Positions 20,199 to 34,000 of a stretch of 64,000 nucleotides of DNA are shown piece after piece. The notes beneath the pieces are model-generated. The model had not been told where the DNA came from, made no database searches, and saw only the letters and a program-made list of their open reading frames with translations. The DNA lies in contig OU696585.1 of the NCBI GenBank assembly GCA_916048095.2, forward strand, positions 6,731,460-6,795,459, given 5' to 3'. Origin of the DNA: Sacculina carcini (lineage: Eukaryota; Arthropoda; Thecostraca; Sacculinidae). The number at the start of each line of letters is the position of its first letter. Positions within the stretch are counted from its first letter, which is position 1. Made by a program: the position numbers and the translations under genes.

Positions 20199-21221
20199 TT
20201 TTAACTACTATCAAAACAATTCTGGCACTCAATCCAGTTAATCATTCATTTATAATCGTGTATAATCAATATAATCAAACCTAGGTAACGGGAGCGGGGA
20301 TCACGCCAGTCGCAGATTCACGCCCTCGTCGACTGTCTACGTTTGTCCGACTGGCGGGGTCAATATTCTACCATCTACTCCTCGTAAACCAGCAATAGTA
20401 GAGCTATACAAATTACACCACTGTGTAGAGAATTTTCTGTACTACAAGATAGGCTATATTTTAAATCGAAAAATTTTCAAAATTCTAATCTACATTACAA
20501 ATTGTATTTAAACTCCACGCGTCCGATTATCTATACTTTTTTCTCTATTTCTCAGCAACTAAATATCACACATCTAAATAAATAATACCATCATGCTGGC
20601 AATTTTGCTTTCTACAACACGGTATATATTTCCATTTTCCAGAGTGTATTAAAAAAGTTACGGCGGTGTGAAGTCAAAATGACAAAGTCAAAAAGGCAAA
20701 ATTAGCACTGAAAAAAGTTAATATTTTGGTAAATATTTTGGTCAATACTCCTCATAAACCAGAAATGGCACAGCCAAAAGAGAAGACTGAAATGACGTAT
20801 AATTATAGGTATCGTTGTATTTTTCAATAGTTCATTATAGGTGCCGTTCAGACAGAGGTCTTCATGCAGTAATCAGAGCGCCACCTAGTGACAACTACTG
20901 GAAGCAAAACTCGACCGTCGAGACGTGGCGGCATATCGTCGTTTGATGTTAATTTGCGGTGTTCGTTTGATGTTGATTGAAGTCCCTATTGATTCATTAA
21001 CTGATTCAATGATTGATATGATTATCAGCTAGACTTATTTTAGATGCGTGTGCGAGTGTGTAAAAAGTGTATATAGTCATGAAATGCACGAAAGTGGCCA
21101 TTTGATATACATTTTTCACGTTGAGAAGCACATGAAGTCTCAAATTTATATTACTGGGTCAATTGATCAGCTCTAGTTGACCTCATCGTTCAAATAAGTC
21201 AGATCCAGATCAAAAATCTGT
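20199..21221 (+). repeat. Short-type U2 spacer (lacks the 45-bp duplication)
   Basis: Only one copy of the AACTAAATATCACAC...ATCATGCT segment is present, so the spacer is 45 bp shorter (unit 1,208 bp). It also has marker changes: CCAGAGTG, GTTAATATTTTGGTAAAT and ACTCGACCGTC. The same type reappears before copy E (37571-38593). No gene is seen. Confidence 0.85.
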
Positions 21222-21406
21222 ATCGCTTCTCGGCCTCAGGCTAAGATCAAAGTGTAGTATCTGTTCTTTTCAGCTTAATATCTGAAACGTCCCCTACATG
21301 GGGACCAGTATATTAAACTGATTTTTGCAGATTGGCGGGGTCACAGGGCTTGCTCTGTTCCTGCCGCGGGTCGACCCGGTATTGCACTACATCCGGGAAC
21401 GGTCCA
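21222..21406 (+). ncRNA. U2: U2 snRNA gene, intact
   Basis: Full 185-nt U2 gene immediately upstream of the truncated copy C. The element is joined to its 3' spacer about 158 bp after the gene end, so the gene itself is not cut. Confidence 0.95.
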
Positions 21407-21564
21407 TTTTAACTACTATCAAAACAATTCTGGCACTCAATCCAGTTAATCATTCATTTATAATCGTGTATAATCAATATAATCAAACCTAGGTAACGGG
21501 AGCGGGGATCACGCCAGTCGCAGATTCACGCCCTCGTCGACTGTCTACGTTTGTCCGGGAACGG
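21407..21564 (+). repeat. Truncated U2 spacer ending in chimeric junction
   Basis: The normal spacer runs to GTTTGTCCG (to 21557) and then breaks off inside the LINE-like fragment. It is followed by GGAACGGTCC, a match to the U2 3' end, and then by element sequence starting CCATCAACACC. The overlaps TCCG and TCCA are shared on either side of the ten-base filler. Confidence 0.85.
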
Positions 21565-21565
21565 T

Positions 21566-24500
21566 CCATCAACACCACCAGCACGAACACATCACCACAC
21601 GTCGCCGGCAAACAATGTCGGCAACGCTCCGCGTGCTTCCGGCGTGCCATCTTCGAGACCGGCGCGCCGGCAGAAACGACAACCACAACAGGTGAGCGCA
21701 GCCAGGGGGAGTCAGTCGCAGCAGCGAGCGTCGGTGCCGCCCACACACAGACCACACAACAACCACCACACAAGAAACACCACAAACAGACCACACAACA
21801 ACCCCCACACAAGAAGCACCACAAACACGCACACGAACACACTCCCTCGCACGTCCACGCCCTCTTCACACTCAACACTGACACCCAACAACACCCGACA
21901 ACACACATTCATTACACCCAACAGGTATGCGCTGCTGTCTCAATCTGATGACAACATTGCATCACCATCAGCCTCACAACAAAACCACACAAGCCAAATC
22001 ACTTCACCTGGGCGGCGCCGGGTTGTTGGAGAGCAGTCAAATAGACCCACACACCAACACCGAAACAATCACACATCACTACAGAACACGCTCACCCAGT
22101 TCCACGAACCACTCACACAAATAAACTGTAACACACCATTCTGCATACTTGACATACTCATTAACACACTTACACAGCAAGCACGGGACCTCAGCGGCCT
22201 CAACACACGACACCAAAACCACCCAAGACAAAACACGAACACCCACACAAACAATCATACACACACGCACAACGCACAATTCAGCCACCACACAGAACAC
22301 CACGACCACAGACAGATGTGGCGCAGCCCACCATATGATCCGGTAGTTGCAGCGAAAATTCAACGCGACTACCGGACCGGCAAGGCTGTCGTTTACAGAC
22401 AGCTGGTGGGTGAGACAACACCACCATGTGACATTGAGCCCTTGGTGGTAGGCAGGCATTTCTGTGGCGAGACTGCCTCGTCGCCGAGATGGTCTGACCG
22501 CCCAACGTCCGTGCCAGACATTACACCTACACCAGCAACCACACTATCACAACCCATCACAACCGCTGAGATCCAGCGCAGAATAAACAACACACAAAAC
22601 ACAACACCGGGTCCGGATGGGTTGAGGTATTCAGACTGGAAACGCCTCGATCCTGACTGCTCAATCCTCACAGCCATGTTCAACGCATGCCGACTGACTG
22701 GGAGGACTCCCACCGCGTGGAAGTCTTCTCGAACCATCCTTCTACACAAGGGTGGTGACCCCCAAGAGCTGAAGAGCTGGCGACCGATCGCTCTTGGCAA
22801 CACAATCGCCAAGCTCTACGCGGGTATTTGGGCCGATCGCCTCTCACACTGGGCTGAAACACACAACATCCTCACACACTCACAAAAAGGTTTCCGTCCC
22901 TTCGATGGCGTGCTGGAACACAACTTTGTGGTACAGTCTGCCATCGCCAGGGCTCGGAAATCCAACACATCGACACACATCACGTTTATTGACATAAAAA
23001 ACGCATTCGGATCTGTATCACACGCACTCCTGTGGGAGACACTCAGCTTGCTGGGTGTCCCCACAGACACACTTTCAATCATCACAGACATATACACCAA
23101 CAGCACCACAACATTCACCACACAACGAGGTGTATCGGCTCCCATCCCACAAATTGGAGGTGTCAGACAGGGATGTCCGCTCAGTGGTATTCTCTTTGCC
23201 TTCGCAATGGAGCCACTGCTGCGGAGCTTGACCGAGGCAGGCGTTGAACATCTCGCCTTTGCTGATGACGTCGCCCTCATCTGTCACAGCGAGTCTCAGC
23301 TCTCTCTGGCACTGTCTCAGGTGCACGATATCTGCGCGTGGGCTGGTCTCTCCATCAATGCCAGCAAATGCGCAGTATTGTCACCTGTCGCGCCTCTCAG
23401 CACTCCAGCTGTCCTCAATGGCGTGCCTCTGCCCTCACTCGAGGCGGAGGGGCAGTACAGGTACCTGGGGAGACCGACTGGCAGGTCTTTCCTGCACGCC
23501 GACATGGATCAGCTCATGTCCGATGTTCGCCGTAAATCTAATCTTATTCTGCATTCTGCTCTTGCCCCCTGGCAAAAACTTGACTCCCTTCGCTCTTTTA
23601 TCACTCCTATTCTCACTCACCCTCTTCGTCTAGGCCTCCTCACTAAAACAAGCCTTAGCCGACTACAACGAGAAATCGTGTGGAAGGTGAAGGGCTTGCT
23701 CAATCTACCGTCTCGCTCTACTCTTCACTATCTTTTCTCTCCTACTTCTTGTGGCGGCATTGGGCTGAGTGATCTGTGTCAAGAGGCGGACATCTTGCTT
23801 GTTTCGTCATCGCTGCAGCTATTGCACTGCAAAGACGCTCGTGTAGCGACCCTGGCACTCGATCAGTTGCGGCGTGTCGTTGCCGGCAGGGTGCAGTCGG
23901 AGCCCACCACACAGCAGCTGGTGGACTACCTCAACGGGTGCCGAATGCGTCAAGGAGGCGGCTACGCCACGCGCACGTCGCGCACGCGAGTCGCCTTCAG
24001 GACCATTATGGCCAGATCGGCTCTCCGTTGGGGACCTACTGCGGACGGTGTACCCGCACTGTTCCTCAACGGCAAGGAGGTGTCTCCGCGCAAGTCATCT
24101 GCGATCATCCGAGATGAAGTGCGCAAATGGCGGCAGGCGAAGCTGGTTGGGCTGCCGCACCAGGGCAAAGTGATGTCCAGTGTGGCGGAGCAGCCAGTTA
24201 GCTCGCACTACACCTACAACGGTAGTTTCACGCGGTTTGCTGAGTGGCGCTTTGTGCACCGGGCCCGTCTGGGTCTAGTGCCACTCAATGGCTACTCCCG
24301 TGGAGCGCAGGCAGTCAATACCAGCTGCCGCCGTTGTGGGTACGCCAATGAGACCCTCCCGCACGTGCTCACACACTGTCGTGTGCACAGCGCCGCACAG
24401 CAACACAGGCACAATGCTATCCTGGCACGCCTGGTGCGCGCGCTGCCGGCTGCTGATCGGACAGGTGGAAACACTCGCGTCAACCAACGCGTTCCTGGCA

Positions 24501-24892
24501 GCACGTCGACACTGCGGCCTGACCTCATCGTCACTCGAGGTAACCAGGTCGTAATTGTCGACGTCACAGTGGCGTTTGAGAACGGCTGTCAGGCATTACA
24601 GTCAGCAGCTGATGAAAAGGTCGCCAAATACGCGGAGTTGGCGGCCGAAATACGGTCCCGGGGCAAGCAGGTGGATCTGCTAGCCTTTGTTGTGGGCTCG
24701 CTCGGCACCTGGTGGAAAGGTAACGAGCGTGTCCTGGGCCGCCTGCACATCAGTCGTCGCTACAGCCGACTCATGCGACGGCTGATGGTGTCGGAGACGC
24801 TGCGGTGGTCACGTGACGTGTATGTCGAACATGTCACGGGCCATCGGCAGTACGCGGAGCCCGCTCCCAGAGCGGACACATATCTTCTGTAA
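21566..24892 (+). pseudogene. Copy C ORF, 5'-truncated (RT and RLE retained)
   Basis: The remaining 1108 codons start within the low-complexity region, so the three DNA-binding zinc fingers are lost. The reverse transcriptase motifs (GGVRQGCPLSG, FADD), the CCHC finger and RPD-x12-D are all present without stops. The frame reads back into the spacer to a stop at 21494-21496 and has no in-frame ATG before the MWRSPPYD segment. The product is unlikely to be made as a normal protein. A private change is QALQSA in place of QAFQSA near the endonuclease. Confidence 0.85.
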
Positions 24893-24949
24893 GCACACTC
24901 ACACACGCACACATCTATGATCAACATGTATGTCTTAGTTATATTGCGT

Positions 24950-25495
24950 GTGTTATTTATGTATGTGTATATGTGTGTGTATGTATGTGCCAGGCGGTGT
25001 CCTGCGACATTTATAATTGTTATTGAATTGTCTAATGATATATGTATGTGTATGTATTTGCGAATGTGTGTGTGTGTGTGTGTATGTATGTGCCAGGCGG
25101 TGTCCTGCGACATTTATACCTGTTATTGAATTGTCTAATGATATATGTATGTGTATGTATTTGCGAATGTATGTGCGTCTCTCTGTGTGTGTGTATGTAT
25201 GTGTGTGTGTATGTATGTACCAGGCGGTGTCCTGCGACATTTATAATTGTTATTGAATTGTCTAATGATATATGTATGTGTATGTATTTGCGAATGTGTG
25301 CGTGTGTGTGTGTATGTGTGGATGTGTGTGTGTGTGTATGTATGTGCCAGGCGGTGTCCTGCGACATTTATAATTGTTATTGAATTGTCTAATGATATAT
25401 GTATGTGTATTTATTTGCGAATGTATGTGCGTCTGTGTGTGTGTGTGTGTGTATAGGTATGTGTGTGTGTGTGTAGGAGTGTGCGTGTGTATTGT
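24950..25495 (+). repeat. 3' UTR TG-rich repeat of copy C (four large units)
   Basis: The marker CCAGGCGGTGTCCTGCGAC occurs four times (about 24990, 25095, 25220, 25348), separated by TATG/TG microsatellite. This is twice the number in B, D, F and G. Confidence 0.85.
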
Positions 25496-25632
25496 CATGT
25501 GACAATTACAAATATTCTTTTCAATGTAACTTAAATCTTAATGATACCCATCTACCATATGCCATGTGGCATTGTTTGTATACCTGGCAATTGTGTAAAT
25601 TTGTTTTTTATCATGTGCTAATAAAAGAAAAT

Positions 25633-25780
25633 ATCTGTTCTTTTCAGCTTAATATCTGAAACGTCCCCTACATGGGGACCAGTATATTAAACTGATTTTT
25701 GCAGATTGGCGGGGTCACAGGGCTTGCTCTGTTCCTGCCGCGGGTCGACCCGGTATTGCACTACATCCGGGAACGGTCCA
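25633..25780 (+). pseudogene. U2: U2 snRNA gene, 3' part, after copy C
   Basis: U2 nt 38-185. Its 5' counterpart is not present upstream of copy C, unlike the other split genes. Confidence 0.94.
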
Positions 25781-26848
25781 TTTTAACTACTATCAAAACA
25801 ATTCTGGCACTCAATCCAGTTAATCATTCATTTATAATCGTGTATAATCAATATAATCAAACCTAGGTAACGGGAGCGGGGATCACGCCAGTCGCAGATT
25901 CACGCCCTCGTCGACTGTCTACGTTTGTCCGACTGGCGGGGTCAATATTCTACCATCTACTCCTCGTAAACCAGCAATAGTAGAGCTATACAAATTACAC
26001 CACTGTGTAGAGAATTTTCTGTACTACAAGATAGGCTATATTTTAAATCGAAAAAATTTCAAAATTCTAATCTACATTACAAATTGTATTTAAACTCCAC
26101 GCGTCCGATTATCTATACTTTTTTCTCTATTTCTCAGCAACTAAATATCACACTTCTAAATATTTAATACCATCATGCTATGGAACTAAATATCACACAT
26201 CTAAATAAATAATACCATCATGCTGGCAATTTTGCTTTCTACAACACGGTATATATTTCCATTTTCCACAGTGTATTAAAAAAGTTACGGCGGTGTGAAG
26301 TCAAAATGACAAAGTCAAAAAGGCAAAATTAGCACTGAAAAAAGTGAATATTTTGGTCCATATTTTGGTCAATACTCCTCATAAACCAGAAATGGCACAG
26401 CCAAAAGAGAAGACTGAAATGACGTATAATTATAGGTATCGTTGTATTTTTCAATAGTTCATTATAGGTGCCGTTCAGACAGAGGTCTTCATGCAGTAAT
26501 CAGAGCGCCACCTAGTGACAACTACTGGAAGCAAAACTCTACCGTCGAGACGTGGCGGCATATCGTCGTTTGATGTTAATTTGCGGTGTTCGTTTGATGT
26601 TGATTGAAGTCCCTATTGATTCATTAACTGATTCAATGATTGATATGATTATCAGCTAGACTTATTTTAGATGCGTGTGCGAGTGTGTAAAAAGTGTATA
26701 TAGTCATGAAATGCACGAAAGTGGCCATTTGATATACATTTTTCACGTTGAGAAGCACATGAAGTCTCAAATTTATATTACTGGGTCAATTGATCAGCTC
26801 TAGTTGACCTCATCGTTCAAATAAGTCAGATCCAGATCAAAAATCTGT

Positions 26849-27033
26849 ATCGCTTCTCGGCCTCAGGCTAAGATCAAAGTGTAGTATCTGTTCTTTTCAG
26901 CTTAATATCTGAAACGTCCCCTACATGGGGACCAGTATATTAAACTGATTTTTGCAGATTGGCGGGGTCACAGGGCTTGCTCTGTTCCTGCCGCGGGTCG
27001 ACCCGGTATTGCACTACATCCGGGAACGGTCCA
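26849..27033 (+). ncRNA. U2: U2 snRNA gene, intact
   Basis: Full 185-nt copy in a standard unit. Confidence 0.96.
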
Positions 27034-28101
27034 TTTTAACTACTATCAAAACAATTCTGGCACTCAATCCAGTTAATCATTCATTTATAATCGTGTATAA
27101 TCAATATAATCAAACCTAGGTAACGGGAGCGGGGATCACGCCAGTCGCAGATTCACGCCCTCGTCGACTGTCTACGTTTGTCCGACTGGCGGGGTCAATA
27201 TTCTACCATCTACTCCTCGTAAACCAGCAATAGTAGAGCTATACAAATTACACCACTGTGTAGAGAATTTTCTGTACTACAAGATAGGCTATATTTTAAA
27301 TCGAAAAAATTTCAAAATTCTAATCTACATTACAAATTGTATTTAAACTCCACGCGTCCGATTATCTATACTTTTTTCTCTATTTCTCAGCAACTAAATA
27401 TCACACTTCTAAATATTTAATACCATCATGCTATGGAACTAAATATCACACATCTAAATAAATAATACCATCATGCTGGCAATTTTGCTTTCTACAACAC
27501 GGTATATATTTCCATTTTCCACAGTGTATTAAAAAAGTTACGGCGGTGTGAAGTCAAAATGACAAAGTCAAAAAGGCAAAATTAGCACTGAAAAAAGTGA
27601 ATATTTTGGTCCATATTTTGGTCAATACTCCTCATAAACCAGAAATGGCACAGCCAAAAGAGAAGACTGAAATGACGTATAATTATAGGTATCGTTGTAT
27701 TTTTCAATAGTTCATTATAGGTGCCGTTCAGACAGAGGTCTTCATGCAGTAATCAGAGCGCCACCTAGTGACAACTACTGGAAGCAAAACTCTACCGTCG
27801 AGACGTGGCGGCATATCGTCGTTTGATGTTAATTTGCGGTGTTCGTTTGATGTTGATTGAAGTCCCTATTGATTCATTAACTGATTCAATGATTGATATG
27901 ATTATCAGCTAGACTTATTTTAGATGCGTGTGCGAGTGTGTAAAAAGTGTATATAGTCATGAAATGCACGAAAGTGGCCATTTGATATACATTTTTCACG
28001 TTGAGAAGCACATGAAGTCTCAAATTTATATTACTGGGTCAATTGATCAGCTCTAGTTGACCTCATCGTTCAAATAAGTCAGATCCAGATCAAAAATCTG
28101 T

Positions 28102-28286
28102 ATCGCTTCTCGGCCTCAGGCTAAGATCAAAGTGTAGTATCTGTTCTTTTCAGCTTAATATCTGAAACGTCCCCTACATGGGGACCAGTATATTAAACTG
28201 ATTTTTGCAGATTGGCGGGGTCACAGGGCTTGCTCTGTTCCTGCCGCGGGTCGACCCGGTATTGCACTACATCCGGGAACGGTCCA
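28102..28286 (+). ncRNA. U2: U2 snRNA gene, intact
   Basis: Full 185-nt copy in a standard unit. Confidence 0.96.
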
Positions 28287-29354
28287 TTTTAACTACTATC
28301 AAAACAATTCTGGCACTCAATCCAGTTAATCATTCATTTATAATCGTGTATAATCAATATAATCAAACCTAGGTAACGGGAGCGGGGATCACGCCAGTCG
28401 CAGATTCACGCCCTCGTCGACTGTCTACGTTTGTCCGACTGGCGGGGTCAATATTCTACCATCTACTCCTCGTAAACCAGCAATAGTAGAGCTATACAAA
28501 TTACACCACTGTGTAGAGAATTTTCTGTACTACAAGATAGGCTATATTTTAAATCGAAAAAATTTCAAAATTCTAATCTACATTACAAATTGTATTTAAA
28601 CTCCACGCGTCCGATTATCTATACTTTTTTCTCTATTTCTCAGCAACTAAATATCACACTTCTAAATATTTAATACCATCATGCTATGGAACTAAATATC
28701 ACACATCTAAATAAATAATACCATCATGCTGGCAATTTTGCTTTCTACAACACGGTATATATTTCCATTTTCCACAGTGTATTAAAAAAGTTACGGCGGT
28801 GTGAAGTCAAAATGACAAAGTCAAAAAGGCAAAATTAGCACTGAAAAAAGTGAATATTTTGGTCCATATTTTGGTCAATACTCCTCATAAACCAGAAATG
28901 GCACAGCCAAAAGAGAAGACTGAAATGACGTATAATTATAGGTATCGTTGTATTTTTCAATAGTTCATTATAGGTGCCGTTCAGACAGAGGTCTTCATGC
29001 AGTAATCAGAGCGCCACCTAGTGACAACTACTGGAAGCAAAACTCTACCGTCGAGACGTGGCGGCATATCGTCGTTTGATGTTAATTTGCGGTGTTCGTT
29101 TGATGTTGATTGAAGTCCCTATTGATTCATTAACTGATTCAATGATTGATATGATTATCAGCTAGACTTATTTTAGATGCGTGTGCGAGTGTGTAAAAAG
29201 TGTATATAGTCATGAAATGCACGAAAGTGGCCATTTGATATACATTTTTCACGTTGAGAAGCACATGAAGTCTCAAATTTATATTACTGGGTCAATTGAT
29301 CAGCTCTAGTTGACCTCATCGTTCAAATAAGTCAGATCCAGATCAAAAATCTGT

Positions 29355-29539
29355 ATCGCTTCTCGGCCTCAGGCTAAGATCAAAGTGTAGTATCTGTTCT
29401 TTTCAGCTTAATATCTGAAACGTCCCCTACATGGGGACCAGTATATTAAACTGATTTTTGCAGATTGGCGGGGTCACAGGGCTTGCTCTGTTCCTGCCGC
29501 GGGTCGACCCGGTATTGCACTACATCCGGGAACGGTCCA
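29355..29539 (+). ncRNA. U2: U2 snRNA gene, intact
   Basis: Full 185-nt copy; the following gene is split by copy D. Confidence 0.96.
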
Positions 29540-30607
29540 TTTTAACTACTATCAAAACAATTCTGGCACTCAATCCAGTTAATCATTCATTTATAATCGT
29601 GTATAATCAATATAATCAAACCTAGGTAACGGGAGCGGGGATCACGCCAGTCGCAGATTCACGCCCTCGTCGACTGTCTACGTTTGTCCGACTGGCGGGG
29701 TCAATATTCTACCATCTACTCCTCGTAAACCAGCAATAGTAGAGCTATACAAATTACACCACTGTGTAGAGAATTTTCTGTACTACAAGATAGGCTATAT
29801 TTTAAATCGAAAAAATTTCAAAATTCTAATCTACATTACAAATTGTATTTAAACTCCACGCGTCCGATTATCTATACTTTTTTCTCTATTTCTCAGCAAC
29901 TAAATATCACACTTCTAAATATTTAATACCATCATGCTATGGAACTAAATATCACACATCTAAATAAATAATACCATCATGCTGGCAATTTTGCTTTCTA
30001 CAACACGGTATATATTTCCATTTTCCACAGTGTATTAAAAAAGTTACGGCGGTGTGAAGTCAAAATGACAAAGTCAAAAAGGCAAAATTAGCACTGAAAA
30101 AAGTGAATATTTTGGTCCATATTTTGGTCAATACTCCTCATAAACCAGAAATGGCACAGCCAAAAGAGAAGACTGAAATGACGTATAATTATAGGTATCG
30201 TTGTATTTTTCAATAGTTCATTATAGGTGCCGTTCAGACAGAGGTCTTCATGCAGTAATCAGAGCGCCACCTAGTGACAACTACTGGAAGCAAAACTCTA
30301 CCGTCGAGACGTGGCGGCATATCGTCGTTTGATGTTAATTTGCGGTGTTCGTTTGATGTTGATTGAAGTCCCTATTGATTCATTAACTGATTCAATGATT
30401 GATATGATTATCAGCTAGACTTATTTTAGATGCGTGTGCGAGTGTGTAAAAAGTGTATATAGTCATGAAATGCACGAAAGTGGCCATTTGATATACATTT
30501 TTCACGTTGAGAAGCACATGAAGTCTCAAATTTATATTACTGGGTCAATTGATCAGCTCTAGTTGACCTCATCGTTCAAATAAGTCAGATCCAGATCAAA
30601 AATCTGT

Positions 30608-30644
30608 ATCGCTTCTCGGCCTCAGGCTAAGATCAAAGTGTAGT
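30608..30644 (+). pseudogene. U2: U2 snRNA gene, 5' part, split by copy D
   Basis: U2 nt 1-37, same breakpoint; the rest resumes at 36170. Confidence 0.96.
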
Positions 30645-31031
30645 GGTAAGTACTGTCTAGGCTCTTGTTTTTTCTGGGAATAGGTTCTCGTTTACGCCGC
30701 AAGGTATTGCATTGAACGGCCCAACCTCTACCTACTCTTCCCCTTTTTCTGTTGTACTCTATTCTCACTTCTTTGCTGTCTGCTCTCACTTCTTTGCTGT
30801 CTGCTCTCACTTCTTTTTTGCTCTCTACTCTCACTTCTTTTTTGCTCTCTACTCTCACTTCTCTTGTCTCCTGCTACTCGCTCCTCTACCTCTCTCTTCG
30901 CTCCTCTACCCCTCGCTACTCTTTTACGCTTCCACTACACTGAACCCTGGCCGGAGGTGGGAGGCGGTGTTTTGTGGCTGTGATCGGCGTCTGTGTTTGT
31001 GTGTTTGGCTGTGATCGGTGTGTGTATCGTG

Positions 31032-34000
31032 ATGTCGGCCAACACGCCACTTGTGGCGCATCAATCCACCACCCTGGACGCCGACGGCGATGTTTTGCGC
31101 GTCTTCCTGCCGCTGCCGGACGTGACAGCCTGCCCATACGAAGACTGCGGCGCCACGTACGCCATCACCCGACGTGGTGGCTACACGCAGGTACGTGCCA
31201 GCATCCTGCGCCATCTGGAGGCGGCCCACGCCGATGTGCGCACATCAGTGTACATGTGCAGGCGGTGCCGACAACCGATGGGCGTGCGACCGTCGACCCA
31301 CCGGTGTCGCCATCAAACACCCCCGGCAGAGGCGCACACAGCGGTGCTGGCGCCCAGTTTTACCTGCCGGCACTGTCACCAGCGCTTCACAAATTCTCGA
31401 GCGCTGGTCAACCACACAAACGTGTGCCGGCGCCAGCAAGTACATCAGCAGTCAACGGGAGCAAACCGGCGACAGCGACCGTCGGGTCAACGGCAGCAAC
31501 AGAGGAGGCGGCCAACACACCAGCGGCAGACCAATGGCGAGAGACACACACCACCCTCACACTCACAATCACCACAATCAGAAACACCACCTCCGAGTCC
31601 ACCAACACCACCACCTCACGTAATGTCCCCACGCCCACCACTCCTTCCCACACCACCACTCCTTCGCACACCACCGCTTCTTCCCACACCACTGCTTCTT
31701 CCCACTCTAGCACTCCCACTATCACCTCTTCGCTCACATCAAATCTCTTTTTCATACACACCATCTCCGCTCACACCCCGCATTCCAACCTTCACATCAC
31801 CTACCACGCCAACACCCACTCACACATACACCGCATCTCCTCCCACATCCCCACCTACCACCTACACTGCTCTCGCCATGGTACCGGGGGCGGGGCTCAC
31901 GCCAGTCGACGCGCGACCTCGTCGACTATCAACGTTTGTCCGACTGGCGGGGGGTGTGCGGGAGCGGCCAACTGCAAGCGACACTGCCACGAGACCAGCA
32001 TCATCCGTCTCGCCGCCGCGCGGTCGCTGGACAGCAGCTGACCCCGCTGCACCGCCAGCGTCACCGCGGTCATACCTGGCGGCACTCATCGGGTCAATCT
32101 CCCCCTCGCCCCCGCCGCGCCCGCCGCGACTGCCGTCTTCATCTTCACCATCATCATTACCTTCGTCATCATCGTCATCCTCTTCGCCATCATCACCACG
32201 ACCATCATCGTCGCAACCGTCCTCGTCATCGTCGTCATCTTCTTCCTCACCAGCATTACAGATACGATCTCAACATTCTCCATCAACACCACCAGCACGA
32301 ACACATCACCACACGTCGCCGGCAAACAATGTCGCTCCGCGTGCTTCCGGCGTGCCATCGTCGAGACCGGCGCGCCGGCAGAAACGACAACCACAACAGG
32401 TGAGCGCAGCCAGGGGGAGTCAGTCGCAGCAGCGAGCGTCGGTGCCGCCCACACACAGACCACACAACAACCACCACACAAGAAACACCACAAACAGACC
32501 ACACAACAACCACCACACAAGAAACACCACAAACAGACCACACAACAACCACCACACAAGAAGCACCACGAACACGCACACGAACACACTCCCTCGCACG
32601 TCCACGCCCTCATCACACTCAACACTGACACCCAACAACACCCGACAACACACATTCATTACACCCAACAGGTATGCGCTGCTGTCTCAATCTGATGACA
32701 ACAGTGCATCACCATCAGCCTCACAACAAAACCACACAAGCCAAATCACTTCACCTGGGCGGCGCCGGGTTGTTGGAGAGCAGTCAAATGGACCCACACA
32801 CCAACACCGAAACAATCACACATCACTACAGAACACGCTCACCCAGTTCCACGAACCACTCACACAAATAAACTGTAACACACCATTCTGCATACTTGAC
32901 ATACTCATTAACACACTTACACAGCAAGCACGGGACCTCAGCGGCCTCAACACACGACACCAAAACCACCGAAGACAAAACACGAACACCCACACAAACA
33001 ATCATACACACACGCACACCGCACAATTCAGCCACCACACAGAACACCACGACCACAGGCAGATGTGGCACAGCCCACCATATGATCCGGTAGTTGCAGC
33101 GAAAATTCAACGCGACTACCGGACCGGCAAGGCTGTCGTTTACAGACAGCTGGTGGGTGAGACAACACCACCATGTGACATTGAGCCCTTGGTGGTAGGC
33201 AGGCATTTCTGTGGCGAGACTGCCTCGTCGCCGAGATGGTCTGACCGCCCAACGTCCGTGCCAGACATTACACCTACACCAGCAACCACACTATCACAAC
33301 CCATCACAACCGCTGAGATCCAGCGCAGAATAAACAACACACAAAACACAACACCGGGTCCGGATGGGTTGAGGTATTCAGACTGGAAACGCCTCGATCC
33401 TGACTGCTCAATCCTCACAGCCATGTTCAATGCATGCCGACTGACTGGGAGGACTCCCACCGCGTGGAAGTCTTCTCGAACCATCCTTCTACACAAGGGT
33501 GGTGACCCCCAAGAGCTGAAGAGCTGGCGACCGATCGCTCTTGGCAACACAATCGCCAAGCTCTACGCGGGTATTTGGGCCGATCGCCTCTCACACTGGG
33601 CTGAAACACACAACATCCTCACACACTCACAAAAAGGTTTCCGTCCCTTCGATGGCGTGCTGGAACACAATTTTGTGGTACAGTCTGCTATCGCCAGGGC
33701 TCGGAAATCCAACACATCGACACACATCACGTTTATTGACATAAAAAACGCATTCGGCTCTGTATCACACGCACTCCTGTGGGAGACACTCAGCTTGCTG
33801 GGTGTCCCCACAGACACACTTTCAATCATCACAGACATATACACGAACAGCACCACAACATTCACCACACAACGAGGTGTATCGGCTCCCATCCCACAAA
33901 TTGGAGGTGTCAGACAGGGATGTCCGCTCAGTGGTATTCTCTTTGCCTTCGCAATGGAGCCACTGCTGCGGAGCTTGACCGAGGCAGGCGTTGAACATCT

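Larger units (their letters stand above)
21565..25632 (+). mobile_element. Copy C: 5'-truncated U2-targeted LINE
   Basis: About 4,068 bp, lacking the 5' UTR and roughly the first 411 codons. The 3' end joins U2 nt 38 exactly as in the full copies, so the insertion was primed at the normal site. The 5' end is instead joined to the spacer of the preceding unit; the stretch from mid-spacer to U2 nt 37 (about 1.1 kb) is missing. This fits a target deletion at 5' junction formation, or a later deletion. The 3' UTR has four large repeat units, the most in the window together with E. Confidence 0.88.
25781..30607 (+). repeat. Block of 1,253-bp U2 units between copies C and D
   Basis: Units start at 26442, 27695, 28948 and 30201. 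The block holds three intact U2 genes and leads into the gene split by D. It matches 43153-47979 at a constant offset of 17,372 bp. No other gene is seen. Confidence 0.94.
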
